In this document: in pieces, positions 45,967-56,600 of the stretch
Layout of the letters: each line of letters starts with the position of its first letter
How positions within the stretch are numbered: position 1 is the first letter of the stretch
Origin: Taudactylus pleione
Taxonomy: Eukaryota; Chordata; Amphibia; Anura; Myobatrachidae
Assembly (NCBI GenBank): GCA_031769625.1
Contig: JAUIMM010000534.1
Span: 10,556,001-10,620,000, forward strand
Length of the DNA: 64,000 nt
Direction of reading: 5' to 3'
Notes under the pieces: generated by a model
What the model saw: only the letters and a program-made list of their open reading frames with translations
Databases searched by the model: none
Told to the model about the DNA's origin: nothing
Made by a program: the position numbers and the translations under genes

Positions 45967-46103
45967 GATCCAAAACACAAAACCCAGAACCCAAAACACG
46001 GAAGGGTGGTTTTGGCAAAACCAATCCAGATCCAAAACACGAAGAAAGATCCAGATCCAAAACCAAAACACAAAACACGAAAAGTGGCCGGTGCACACCC
46101 CTA
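45967..46103 (+). promoter_or_regulatory. 3' subterminal motif cluster of hAT copy A
   Basis: GATCCAAAAC occurs at 45967, 46029 and 46054 and related AAAACAC blocks fill the gaps. The same motif lies inverted beside the TATA box at the 5' end. hAT transposases commonly bind clustered subterminal repeats, so these are candidate binding sites. Confidence 0.65.
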
Positions 46104-46106
46104 ATA

Positions 46107-46479
46107 TATATATATATATAAATATACATAAACACAGTACATATATAGATATAAACAGTATATATATATATATATATATACACATATATATATATATATA
46201 TATATATAATTATACACATGCACATAGCTTGTATGCATGGTCTTTTATTTGCAATATACTTTGTACACACAATATATATATTTATAAACATATATTTTTA
46301 AGGATATTTAATAATTTAATATTATGTATAGATATGTATATGTATTGATATGCATACATATCAATACATATACTACACAGCAGCAGCATGGAATTGAGGA
46401 CTGAAACCCAGCTCTGCTCACCTTTGGGGGACTAAAAAGAACCCTGCAGATCAAGCTGCTGCTGCTGCTGTCGTGCGTC
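46107..46479. repeat. (TA)n-rich tract
   Basis: Long TA runs at 46107-46208 continue into TATACAT-like AT-rich DNA. This belongs to the ZMYM-type hAT element or to material inserted in it. Confidence 0.85.
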
Positions 46480-46946
46480 GAATTGCTGCCAGTGGTCGGT
46501 GCACGGCTGGGGGTGGGGTGTGGTCGGCCCACAGGATGCTGCAGAGGGACGGTGCACAGCCTGGGACGGGCTACGTGTGGATGCGGTGCGGTGGTGGCGG
46601 CGGTGGGCGGGACCTATGTGACGTCACATGCAGTGACGTCACATGACGGGCAGGCTCCGCCGCTGCCTATTCGCTGCGCTGGGAGGGCTAGAGAAGCCCT
46701 CCATTGCGCTGCCTGCCCTTACAGTATTTTTGTTCCCCAGCGTTCTGGTGTCACAGCCGCGAGGCGGGGGAAGGGGGGGTGTTATGCGCGGCCAGCGGGG
46801 GGGGGCGTGGTCGGCCCTGAGGCTGCTGCAGAAGGAAATAAAATTTCCTTTATACAGCAGCAGACACGCATCAGAGGGCTGTGGGCCTAGTCTGATTGTA
46901 GGCCTGGAGCTGCAGCTCCATCAGCCCCATTACTAATCCGGCCCTG
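46480..46946 (-). promoter_or_regulatory. CpG-rich promoter-like end of the ZMYM-type hAT element
   Basis: 46480-46830 is GC- and CpG-rich. Two perfect TGACGTCA palindromes lie at 46619-46626 and 46634-46641. It sits at the 5' end of the element in the sense of its minus-strand transposase. Copy A of the other hAT now separates it from the coding region by more than 8 kb. Confidence 0.5.
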
Positions 46947-47049
46947 GCTGTGGGTGGTAACCTACAGCTATGTGAGCGTCCAAGAGGTCGCTCCAATTTT
47001 AGGTAGGAGGGCCCTGATTCAGAGCGTCCGGCTCTGAATCAGGCCCTTA

Positions 47050-47339
47050 GTACTGCCCTGGACATATATGTACATATCGGTCTCCTTATATACTGGATAG
47101 TATATTATTATACAGTATTAATTATTAACCCTATTGATGGTCTATAGCAGTGCACCCCTAACAGTGCATGTTTTCCACATCTCCTAGTTGGTGCACATGT
47201 GTATTTATTACTGGCTGACACATTTTAAAAGATCCACAGTTGGTGCTAATCATTTCATTTGTGATACTGAGAAGAACATGCAGCACTAGTAACATTCTAT
47301 TATATTACTATTTCTATTGTGGTCATGGTGTGTGTTGGG
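47050..47339. repeat. hAT-like MITE fragment
   Basis: 47145-47285 shares TGACACATTTTAAAAGATCC and GGTGCTAAT with the fragment at 18840-19010. Confidence 0.5.
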
Positions 47340-47595
47340 GAGAGGGTTTCCAGGCAGACGGAAAGTCCCCCTGCGTTTGCCTATGGGCTGGATGTTTTTT
47401 GGGGTACTCTGCGCCCTGGACGTGAACCCCTTAGTGTTAGGGACTGCTAGCGGCAGAGAAGCCATGACGTGGCCAGCAGCTTCAGAAGGAATTTGCAAAT
47501 GCATGCAACTAATATCTCTGAATTTCTATTACCATATAGTCTTCATATATTGTTGCTAGTATAATTCAGTGTGCTGAGGAACAATAGGGGGTTAA
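47340..47595 (+). repeat. R1 family copy
   Basis: TTTTTTGGGGTACTCTGCG, GGACGTGAACCCCTTAGTG and the tail ATTTGCAAATGCATGCAAC are shared with the other R1 copies. Confidence 0.65.
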
Positions 47596-48090
47596 CCCCC
47601 ACTTTTCTCATTACAGAACTCTATTGCGATCGCAACTGCGATTATGCACACAGACCCACTGCAAAATAATGCTAATGTTTGCAATCGCAATGGCGTTGCA
47701 GCCTAACATAAGGATGCCCACTTCCCCTTACTCACATCTGTAATATCTAGCAAGTCTGTGAAACCATCGGTAACCATGAGTACCATCGGAGTCTCACGCA
47801 CAATTACAACAGGTCTGACCTTACTCAGAATTTGCTAACCTCATCGCACGCAGTGAGAGCTCAAGCTGCGTATACCATCGCAGTTGCTAATTTATGCACT
47901 GACATGCCTGCATTTCGCCGACCACCCCCCCTGTCATCACCCCCAGATGCTCACTTCCTGTCAAACGCTCTACGATGGGTCTGCGTGGACACTGCAATTG
48001 AGCCTGCAATGCATACACATACACAGTATGCAACAATCGTCCATCTGCGTGCGTAATCGCAGTTGCCATCTGTAATGATTCAGGCCCTAA
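47596..48090. repeat. Diverged Harbinger-type MITE
   Basis: Starts around CTCATTACAGAACTC and ends TAATGATTCAGGCCCTAA, with inner GCGATCGCAACTGCG and CGCAGTTGC motifs in both orientations. No clear 3-bp duplication. Confidence 0.5.
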
Positions 48091-48996
48091 ATAGGAATAT
48101 GCCAAAGGTTAGCAATTAATATACATGCTACAAATAGGCAGGAACAGGCGTTACATTTATAGTGAACAGTATTAATTCAGAAAAGTGTATGGATATAACA
48201 AAATACAACAATATATACAAATGCAATCTAAACGCAGTATCATTATTATTATTATTATCTTTTATTTATTAAGCATCACAAAATGTATGCAGCATAAACA
48301 TGCAAAACATTTTACATAAAACTGTATTAGTCCTTTAATACAATAATACAATACACAAAGGAATGCCATAGCAAAAGTACCAAACATCAATATCACACCA
48401 GATTGGGGAGGACAGATTACTTGGGTATGGGTAGGGCAACTCACTGAAACTAGCAGGAGCCATGGGTGGCAATCCAGTATTCAGTGATCCTGTACACAAC
48501 ATATGGATGAGCAGACAGATAGTACACGGTAACAACGAGATAACAGATAGTGAATGGAGAGTAAAGGTGAATGAGTAAAGCTGGGATGACTGGGCGAGGT
48601 GTTGTAGGAGTAGTCCCAATATACTGTATAGAATAAAGTGGAGATATACTGTACTGTAGAACAATATGCAGTAACGGTAGTGTACAATGTTTACAAATGC
48701 TACATATTAAATGACATTCGATAATTTTTATGATGATGTACGATGAGATGTCAGTATGAGTAGGAGTTATATCAATGGTGAAAGAAATGGATGTTAGGAG
48801 CATCAATAATGAGTATCAAGCAGTAAAAATTAATCTATAAATTAGATTAGATAATGCAGATGGAGAATGTAAGATATATTATACACTCAGGATACACTGT
48901 ATATGAAGTAAAATCTAAATATATCCTGAAAACATAATGCAATGTAATTTGCAATGTAATAACACGTTACAATTAGCATTTGGTTTTGGGTTAGAG
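48091..48996. other. Unassigned DNA with an (ATT)n run
   Basis: An ATT run at 48240-48260 precedes TTTTATTTATTAAGC, resembling the 3' end of a minus-strand retroelement. The rest is unassigned. Confidence 0.4.
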
Positions 48997-49156
48997 TGGG
49001 GTGGGCAATAAGTACCCTCCCCCCAGATGTTGTACAACTACACATCCCAGCATGCCCTGCCACAGGTTTGCTATTTGGCCATGCTAAAACTGCTGCAAGG
49101 CATCCTGGGATATGTAGTTCAAAAACAGCTGGAGGGCTGCTTATTGCCCACCCCTA
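48997..49156. mobile_element. hAT MITE (GGGGTGGGCAATAAG termini)
   Basis: Left TGGGGTGGGCAATAAG and right CTTATTGCCCACCCCTA are inverted. Flanks GGTTAGAG (48989-48996) and GGTTAGAT (49157-49164) match at 7 of 8. The inside has CATCCCAGCATGCCCTG. Confidence 0.8.
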
Positions 49157-49164
49157 GGTTAGAT

Positions 49165-49500
49165 TGTCGACATGGATGTTAAGTTGACATGAAAAAAGTT
49201 GACATACAGACATGTCGACATGGTCATACTGTTGCCATGTTTATTATGTCAGCATTGTGTATGTCGACAGTCAAAATGTCGACCTAGTATTTTAGTGCTA
49301 TATTTAGGCTAAAATACTGAAAACTTCTATGATGACATTTTGACTGTCGACATGCACAATGTCAACATAATGACCAGGTGTACATCATGATCATGTCGGC
49401 ATAACGTTCATAACGGCTTTCTGCTGCTTGACATTTAGAACATGTAGACATTCAGGTGCCGACATTCTTACTGTCGCCATTCTAAATGTCAATAGATCAT
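49165..49500. repeat. TGTCGACAT-rich repeat
   Basis: GTCGACA/TGTCGAC and GACATTTTGAC-type motifs repeat in both orientations many times, probably a small MITE family built of this palindrome. Confidence 0.6.
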
Positions 49501-50128
49501 ACCACACAATTTCCATATATTATTAAAATTGGGTTTTTTGAAAACTGGAATTGATGACTTTATAAATTTATACCTCTCGACATAAAGATCCTAAAATAGT
49601 GAAACTCCGTCACTGGATCCTTAAGACCTCCCCTTTTGGCAGATCAGGTCCATCCCTTCTGAATCAGGACTGTTGATGAACATATCATTTTTGATCCCTC
49701 CAATCAACCTGCTGTATTTAAATATTTATCATGTATAAATTAAAATGTTCTCAATGTGCAAATTTGCTATGTTTTTTTCTGTTATCTTATTATAAGACTT
49801 TTCACAATTCCACAGTCCTATGGAAAAATGGCCTTAAATGTATTCAATTACTCTTAAATTTGACAGTTCAGGGCTAGGGCAAGGGTTACACTGCTGACTG
49901 TTGACACTCACTTAAAACAGACTAGTTGAATTCTACAGCAGACAAGCAGATATGTTAACACCAATAAATATAGTGCTATGTTTGTGCTCTGGGTTAAGTA
50001 CGACAGTTTATAAAAGTAGAGGAGTTACTTTGCATAGTTGTTTAAATAGAGATATATTAATAACAAAGCATTTCCTAAAAACGTACCTATTGTGGTAAAC
50101 CGCGGTGGTATGTTTTGTGGTGAGGGTG
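49501..50128. other. Left flank of the duplicated ERV unit
   Basis: AT-rich. On the minus strand the frame from the integrase end continues to a stop at 50025 with a hydrophobic segment, possibly the start of an envelope region, but I cannot confirm it. No 3' LTR matching 59048-60620 is seen here. Confidence 0.4.
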
Positions 50129-50129
50129 T

Positions 50130-50273
50130 CTCCACCGGTTGGTTAACCTCCCTATAGTGAGTGGAATGGACCCACATATCTTCCCCGGCCACCCTTTGAG
50201 GATGCTGTATCGTCAGATACGGACCTTTCCATCGATCAGTCAAACGACCTGAGCTAAAAAAAATTTGGATCAT
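50130..50273 (-). pseudogene. ERV integrase C-terminal remnant
   Basis: The minus-strand frame carries RWKGPYL, an aromatic/basic motif, then WVHSTHY, resembling the C-terminal domain of gamma/epsilon-like retroviral integrases. Only the end of pol remains; no catalytic DDE is present. The frame is closed upstream. The same remnant is at 61262-61445; a 17-bp ATCATAACAAATTTG-type duplication here is absent there. Confidence 0.65.
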
Positions 50274-51066
50274 AACAAATTTGTATCATAACAAATTCTT
50301 CCAGATTTGTCATCATGACAGGTTGCATTAGACATGTTAGTTAATAACACTTTCAATTTCGGTTATTCTCATTCATCTTCGTGAGACCCTGCACAGTAAA
50401 CTCATTATCATATTTTCACATGAGGCTGCCTGTTTGAATAGTATCTCCAAGGGGGGCAAATAAAGGAAAAGACAGTCTGGGATAATCTTAGTGTTGTTAC
50501 CCATCACCTTTCACATGTTCTTGGAAACGTCACCTGTAAAATAAGTCCCCCCATCATTTTTTTAAATAATTCTAGGGATATAGTATCTGCATACAGGTTC
50601 CTGCAATTAAATCTTGTTATTAATAGCTACTGCTCTAAATAGTGCCTGTGCCACTGGGTTGAATAGTATTCCGAGTAGTCGACCTCAGCCTGGCATGGCT
50701 GCCATTTATCCTTAGCAACCTCGTGTCCTATGAGTGGGAGACAAAGCACAACAGTTTAATATCATTTAAACATGACCTAAAATACAACAATAAATCGTCC
50801 ACATTTTACATTAGGACAGATACATTGGCAAGTTGAAAAGATTTCAAACAGTCTTATAAGGCTTTGGCAGACAATACTGGGTTTGTCCATGAGACCCTGG
50901 GACTCTCGTGTCTGCTTGCAGTGTACCCCTCCCCTTATTATTGAAGCAAGAGGGTACTGACAGTCAGGGTGTGAGAAAAATAATGAAGAAAACAAAACAG
51001 ATATGGGTTATCAGTTACATCAACTACCTTTACCAGTCTTTCCCTATTAATGGTGTGACCTAACCC
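50274..51066 (-). pseudogene. Degenerate ERV interior
   Basis: Nearly identical to 61446-62182. The longest minus-strand frame (50995-50777) has no motif I recognise. By position it is what is left between gag and the end of pol. Confidence 0.5.
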
Positions 51067-51320
51067 CTAAGGTTGACTGTCCTGTTTTAAAGCAGCATTC
51101 ACGGCCGCGATGTGGGCAGGTGACAGCTGTGGCTGTCCTGAATGGTGTGGGTGTCCCTCCCTGTTACATTTTAAAACATCTCCGTGTGTGACGTGTGTTG
51201 GGAGGTTGTTGTTGTGTGAGGGGAAAATATGAAAAGACAGAGTTTGAAAAGATTGAGGTTGTGTATGAGGATATAAGGTTGGCCGTGTGTGATAAGTGCG
51301 TTGTGGGGGTATCTGCATTA
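51067..51320 (-). pseudogene. ERV gag, part beyond the hAT insertion
   Basis: A Pro/Gln/Ser/His-rich minus-strand frame that starts at the hAT target site and ends with a helix-like SPAHIAAVNAAL segment and a stop. Its frame is continuous with the gag frame on the far side of the hAT when the target duplication is counted once. The rest of capsid and nucleocapsid is missing. Confidence 0.6.
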
Positions 51321-51477
51321 CTTCTAGATAGGGGTGAGCGGGTTAGGATTTCTGAAATCCGAACCCCCCCGAGCCCCCCCGATCCGAGGCAGATCCGAGT
51401 CAGGCTCGACTTTTTCCGCCTGACTCGGATCTGAAAACGAGGCAAAACGTCATCATCCCGCCTTCCGGGTCTCGCGG

Positions 51478-51497
51478 GTTTTGGATCCTATATAAGG
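51478..51497 (+). promoter_or_regulatory. hAT copy B motif and TATA box
   Basis: GTTTTGGATC (51478-51487) lies directly upstream of TATATAAGG (51489-51497), as in the other copies. Confidence 0.65.
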
Positions 51498-51890
51498 TAC
51501 CCACGTCGGCGCCATTTTCTCACTCGGCTGTGGACAGTGAAGAGGGAGGGTGGGAGGTAGGGCTGGCTGGGCTGTGTAGTGTAGTGTAGTGCAGTGTAGT
51601 GTTGTGCTGTGCTGCGCTGTGCTGCTGTTGTCCATAAGGGCTGTGTCCACTCCTCCAAAGTCCTTAGGGGCTGGCTGTGTTGTGCTGTGCTGCTGTTGGA
51701 TAGGGGCTGTGTCCACTCCTCCAAATCCATAGGGCCTTCCTGGACTGTGTTGTGGTCAGTTGTCCATAGGGGCTGTGTCCACTCCAAAGTCCTGTGCAGA
51801 GTCCCAGTCCTAAAGGGGTGCTGTAGTGTTGTCCAGGGGGTGCTCTGTCCATCAGGGGTGCTCCCCCCAAGTGCAAAAAAAAATAAAATA
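51498..51890 (+). repeat. Leader minisatellite of hAT copy B
   Basis: A GTAGT-like run followed by two to three units of about 68 bp with GGGGCTGTGTCCACTCC. One unit is shortened near 51695. Confidence 0.85.
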
Positions 51891-53640
51891 TTTTCTGTGT
51901 TTGTGAATTGTGTGCGCAGTAGCCGCACGTGCATCAACAAAGTAGTGCCAAGCGTGCGCCTGTGTCATAAGTAAAGGGCCGGCTGGCTTGACTGTTAAAG
52001 GGTGCTGTAACACCCAAAGTACACTCCAAACAAAATAAAAAAATATTTTCTGTTTGTGAATTGTGTGCGCAGTAGCCGCACATGCATCAACAAAGTAGTG
52101 CCAAGCGTGCGCCTGTGTCATAAGTAAAGGGCCGGCTGGCTTGACTGTTAAAGGGTGCTGTAACCCCCAAAGTACACTCCAAACAAAATAAAAAAATATT
52201 TTCTGTGTTTGTGAATTGTGTGCGCAGTAGCCGCACATGCATCAACAAAGTAGTGCCAAGTGTGCGCCTGTGTCATAAGTAAAAGGCCGGCTGGCTTGAC
52301 CGTTAAAGGGTGCTGTAACCCCCAAAGTACACTCCAAACAAAATAAAAAAATATTTTCTGTGTTTGTGAATTGTGTGCGCAGTAGCCGCACGTGCATCAA
52401 CAAAGTAGTGCCAAGCGTGCGCCTGTGTCATAAGTAAAGGGCCGGCTGGCTTGTCCGTTAAAGGGTACTGTAACCCCCAAAGCACACTCCAAACAAAATA
52501 AAAAAATATTTTCTGTGTTTGTGAATTGTGTGCGCAGTAGCCGCACGTGCATCAACAAAGTAGTGCCAAGCGTGCGCCTGTGTCATATGTAAAGGGCCGG
52601 CTGGCTTGTCCGTTAAAGGGTGCTGTAACCCCCAAAGTACACTCCAAACAAAATAAAAAAATATTTTCTGTGTTTGTGAATTGTGTGCGCAGTAGCCGTA
52701 AGTGCATCAAAAAAGTAGTGCCAAGCGTGCGGCTGTGTCATAAGTAAAGGGCCGGCTGGCTTGACCGTTAAAGGGTGTTGTAACCCCCAAAGTGCACTCC
52801 AAACAAAATAAAAAAATATTTTCTGTGTTTGTGAATTGTGTGCGCAGTAGCCGCACGTGCATCAACAAAGTAGTGCCAAGCGTGCGCCTGTGTCCCATAA
52901 ATAAAGGGCCGGCTGGCTTGACCGCTAAAGGGTGCTGTAACCCCCAAAGGGCACTCCAAACAAAATAAAAACATTTTTTCTGCGTTGGTGAATTGTGTGC
53001 ACTGTGGCTGCATGTGCATCAACGAAGGAGCAGCGCCAAGCATGCGCCTGTGTCCCATAAATAAAAGGCCAGCTGGCTTGTCCGTTAAAGGGTGCTGTAA
53101 CCCCCAAAGGGCACTCCAAACAAAATAAAAAAATATTTTTTTTTGTGTTTGTGAATTGTGTGCGCAGTAGCCGCACGTGCATCAACAAAGTAGTGCCAAG
53201 CGTGTGCCTGTGTCCCATAAATAAAGGGCCAGCTGGATTGACCGCTAAAGGGTGCTGTAACCCCCAAAGGGCATTCCAAACAAAATAAAAAAATAATTTC
53301 TGTGTTTGTGAATTGTGTGCACTGTGGCTGCACGTGCATCAACGAAGGAGCAGTGCAAAGCATGCGCCTGTGTCCCATAAGTAAAAGGCCAGCTGGCTTG
53401 TCTGTTAAAGGGTGCTGTAACCCCCAAAGGGCACTCCAAACAAAATAAAAAAATATATTTTTTTGTGTTTGTGAATTGTGTGCGCAGTAGCCGCACGTGC
53501 ATCAACAAAGTAGTGCCAAGCGTGCGCCTGTGTCCCATAAGTAAATGGCCGGCTGGCTCATTTCTTAAAGGGTGGTGTAAACCACAAAGTGCACTACTCT
53601 CCAACAAAAATAAAAAAATATTTTCTGTGTTTGTGTGCGC
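51891..53640 (+). repeat. 160-bp tandem array of hAT copy B (11 monomers)
   Basis: TTTTCTGTGTTTGTG recurs from 51891 to 53621. The first six monomers are close to one another; the last five alternate between the standard form and a variant with GCACTGTGGCTGCA and AACGAAGGAGCAG. The last one leads into the transposase start. Confidence 0.95.
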
Positions 53641-53672
53641 CTTAGCCGCACGTATATATCAATATAACATAA

Positions 53673-56600
53673 ATGGAGGACCAAACTTTCTCCGATAAAA
53701 ATAAAATAGGGAAAGATCAAGAACCACTTCCTCCTAGTGCTGAAGATGCTGCCACTAGTCATGACATAGACGATAACATGCCATCAACGTCGTCTGCCAA
53801 GGCCGATGCCCAATGTCATAGTAGAGGGCACATACAATCCCAAATGACAAAGTTCAGGAAAATGACCTTGAAAAAAACATTTAAAACATCTGAAGAGAAA
53901 CGTAAACTTGCCAATATGCCATTTACGACACGGAGTGGCAAGGAACGGCTAAGGTCTTTCCCTATGTTCATGACTAGTGGTTCAGCTTCACATGACGATG
54001 GAAGCCCTCCTCCCACTAAAAAAATCAAACGAGTTAAGCTGGCAAAAGCACAGCGAAGAACTGTGCGTTCTAAGAAGATATCACAAATCCCCAAGGAGAG
54101 TCCAAGTGTGGTGGTGGTTGCGATGCCTGACCTTCCCAGCACTGGACGGGAAGAGGTGGCTCTTTCCACCATTTGCATGCCCCATGCAAGTGCTGAAAGG
54201 AGCACCCACAGTCCACTTACTGATATGCAAATTGAAGATGTCACTGTTGAAGTACAACAGGATGAGGATACCGGTGTAGCTGCCGCTGAGGAGGAAGTTG
54301 GCGAGGAGGATTCTGATGGTGATGTGGTTTGTTTAAATCAGGCTCCGGGGGAGACAGTTGTTGTCCGTGGGATGAAAAAGCCCATCACGGACATGCCTGG
54401 GCAGAAGACCAAACATTCCACCTCTTTGGTCTGGCAATATTTCTATCCAAATCCGGACAACAACTGTCTTGCCATATGTACCATATGTAAAGGTGGAATA
54501 AGTAGGGGTAGGGATATTAACCACCTAGGAACATCCTCCCTTATACGGCACCAGCAGCGCGTTCATAAAAAGTTACTGTCAAGTTCAGAAACTTTGGCTA
54601 AGACCGTAAGCAGTCCAGGGACACCTAAATCCCATTGTCCTGTTGTATCCAAGTGCCTGCAAACCACACCGTCAACTCCCTCCTCGTCAATTTCCTCCTT
54701 AGTCAGGATCAGAAGTAGTCCTGCAGGCCATGTCACTGGCATGACTGACTCTCCTATCCGGGATTCCTCCGGAGGATCCTGCATTGCTACGCCTCCTGCT
54801 GCCGCTGCTGCTGTTGCTGCTGCTGGGAGTCGTTCATCATCCCAAAGAGGAAGTAGGAACACCACTACTTTTACTAAACAATTGACCCTCCAACAGTCCT
54901 TAGCGAGGAGGATGAAGTACGACAGCAGTCATCCTGAAGCAAAACGTATAACTGAGGCCTTGACTGCTATGTTGGTGTTAGACGTGCGTCCGGTATCCGC
55001 CATTAGTGCATTGGGATTTAGACAATTGATGGAGGTAGTGTGTCCTCGGTTCCAAATCCCATCTAGATTCCACTTCACTAGGCAGGCGATACTGAGACTG
55101 TACAGAAACGTCAGAAAAAGTGTCCTCAGTGTCCTGAAAAATGCGGTTGTACCCAATGTCCACTTAACCACGGACATGTGGACAAGTGGAACAGGGCAGA
55201 CTAAGGACTATATGACTGTGACAGCCCACTGGGTAGATGTATCACCTTACTCAGCAACAGCAGCAGCGTCACCAGTAGCAGCATCTCAGAAACGCCAGCT
55301 CGTTCCAAGGCAGGCTACGCTGTGTATCACTGGTTTCAGTAAGAGGCACACCGCCGACAACCTCTTAGAGAAACTGAGGGAAATCATCGCCCAGTGGCTT
55401 ACCCCACTTAGACTCTCCTGGGGATTTGTGATATCTGACAACGCCACCAATATTGTGCGGGCATTACATCTGGGCAAATTCCAGCACATCCCATGTTTTG
55501 CTCACACAATAAACTTGGTGGTGCAGAATTTTCTGAAAAGTGACAGGGGCGTGCAGGAGACGCTTTGGGTGGCCCGAAAAATTTCTGGCCACTTTTGCCA
55601 TTCAGCGACTGCGTGCAAAAGACTGCAGCGCCAGCAAACACTCTTGAACCTGCCCCGCCATCACCTGATGCAAGAGGTTGTGACGCGGTGGAACTCAACC
55701 CTCTATATGCTTCAGAGGATGGAGGAGCAGCAAAAGGCCATTCAAGCCTATACATCCACCTATGACATAGGCAAAGGAGGGGGTATGCACCTGACTCAAG
55801 CGCAGTGGAGAATGATTTCCGTGTTGTGCAAGGTTCTCCAGCCCTTCGAACTTGCCACACGTGAAGTCAGTTCAGACACTGCCAGCTTGAGTCAGGTCAT
55901 TCCCCTCATCAGGCTTTTGCAGAAGCAGCTGGAGAAAGTGAAGGAGGAGCTAAGATGGAGCGATTCCGCTCGGCATGTGGGACTTGTGGATGAAGCCCTT
56001 CATTCGCTTTGCCAGGATTCCGGGGTGGTCAATCTGTTGAAATTAGACCACTACATTTTGGCCACCGTGCTCGATCCTAGGTTTAAAGCCTATGTGGTGT
56101 CTCTCTTTCCGGCCGACACAAGCCTGCAGAGGTGCAAAGACCTGCTGGTGAAAACACTGTCAGCTGAAGCGGAACGTGACACGTCAACAGCTCCTTCTTC
56201 ATTTTCTCCCGCAACTGGGGCTGCCAGGAAAAAACTTAGGTATCCTAAGCAACCCGCTGGCGGTGATGCAGGGCAGGCAGGACCAAGTTTGAACATCTGG
56301 TCCGGACTGAAGGACCTGGCAACAATTTCTGACATGTCTACTGTCACTACATATGAAACTGTCACCATTGACAGAATGGTGGAGGATTACATCGGTGACA
56401 GCATCCAAGTAGGCATGTCAGACAGTCCATACCTGTACTGGCAGGAAAAAGAGGCAATTTGGAGGCCCCTGTACAAACTGGCTCTATTATACCTGAGTTG
56501 CCCCCCCTCCAGTGTGTACTCCGAAAGAGTGTTCAGTGCAGCCGGGAACCTTGTCAGCGAAAGGCGTAGGAGGTTGCTTCCACAAAATGTGGAGAAGATG

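Larger units (their letters stand above)
38432..46103 (+). mobile_element. hAT element copy A (complete, 7.7 kb)
   Basis: The 5' end TAGGGGTGAGC and the inverted 3' end (TAGGGGTGTGCACCGG on the minus strand) define the unit. Flanks GTATATAT (38424-38431) and ATATATAT (46104-46111) match at 7 of 8 positions, but in TA-rich DNA. The order is terminal palindrome, TATA box, leader minisatellite, 21-monomer array, transposase, 3' stem-loop and 3' subterminal motifs. It sits inside the ZMYM-type hAT element, so it is the younger of the two. Confidence 0.92.
30731..46946 (-). mobile_element. hAT element (ZMYM/TTF-type transposase) with nested insertions
   Basis: Terminal repeats are CAGTGCCAGATTAAG at 30731 and the inverted CAGGGCCGGATTAGT at 46946. 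The 8-bp GCTGTGGG is duplicated exactly at 30723-30730 and 46947-46954. The 16.2-kb span includes a later MITE (35520-36069) and a later hAT (38432-46103); without these two it is about 8 kb. The transposase is on the minus strand near the left end and a CpG-rich, promoter-like block lies near the right end. Confidence 0.9.
30291..47046. mobile_element. Harbinger-type MITE split by a hAT insertion
   Basis: The MITE occupies 30291-30730 and 46955-47046 (about 532 bp). It starts GGGCCTGATTCTGACCC and ends CTCTGAATCAGGCCC, with TTA on both outer sides (30288-30290 and 47047-47049), the usual Harbinger target duplication. The uninterrupted relative at 35520-36069 (reverse orientation) shows that the two halves belong together: its counterpart reads straight through the break point. 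The left half is densely palindromic. Confidence 0.92.

Noticed and set aside
45866..46348. 160-codon open frame over the hAT 3' end and TA tract
   Set aside because: Its translation is mainly low-complexity Tyr/Ile from (TA)n and crosses the transposon boundary.
49501..50128. 3' LTR of the left ERV unit
   Set aside because: I looked for the polypurine tract and the TGTCGAAACC start, or their inverse, and found neither.
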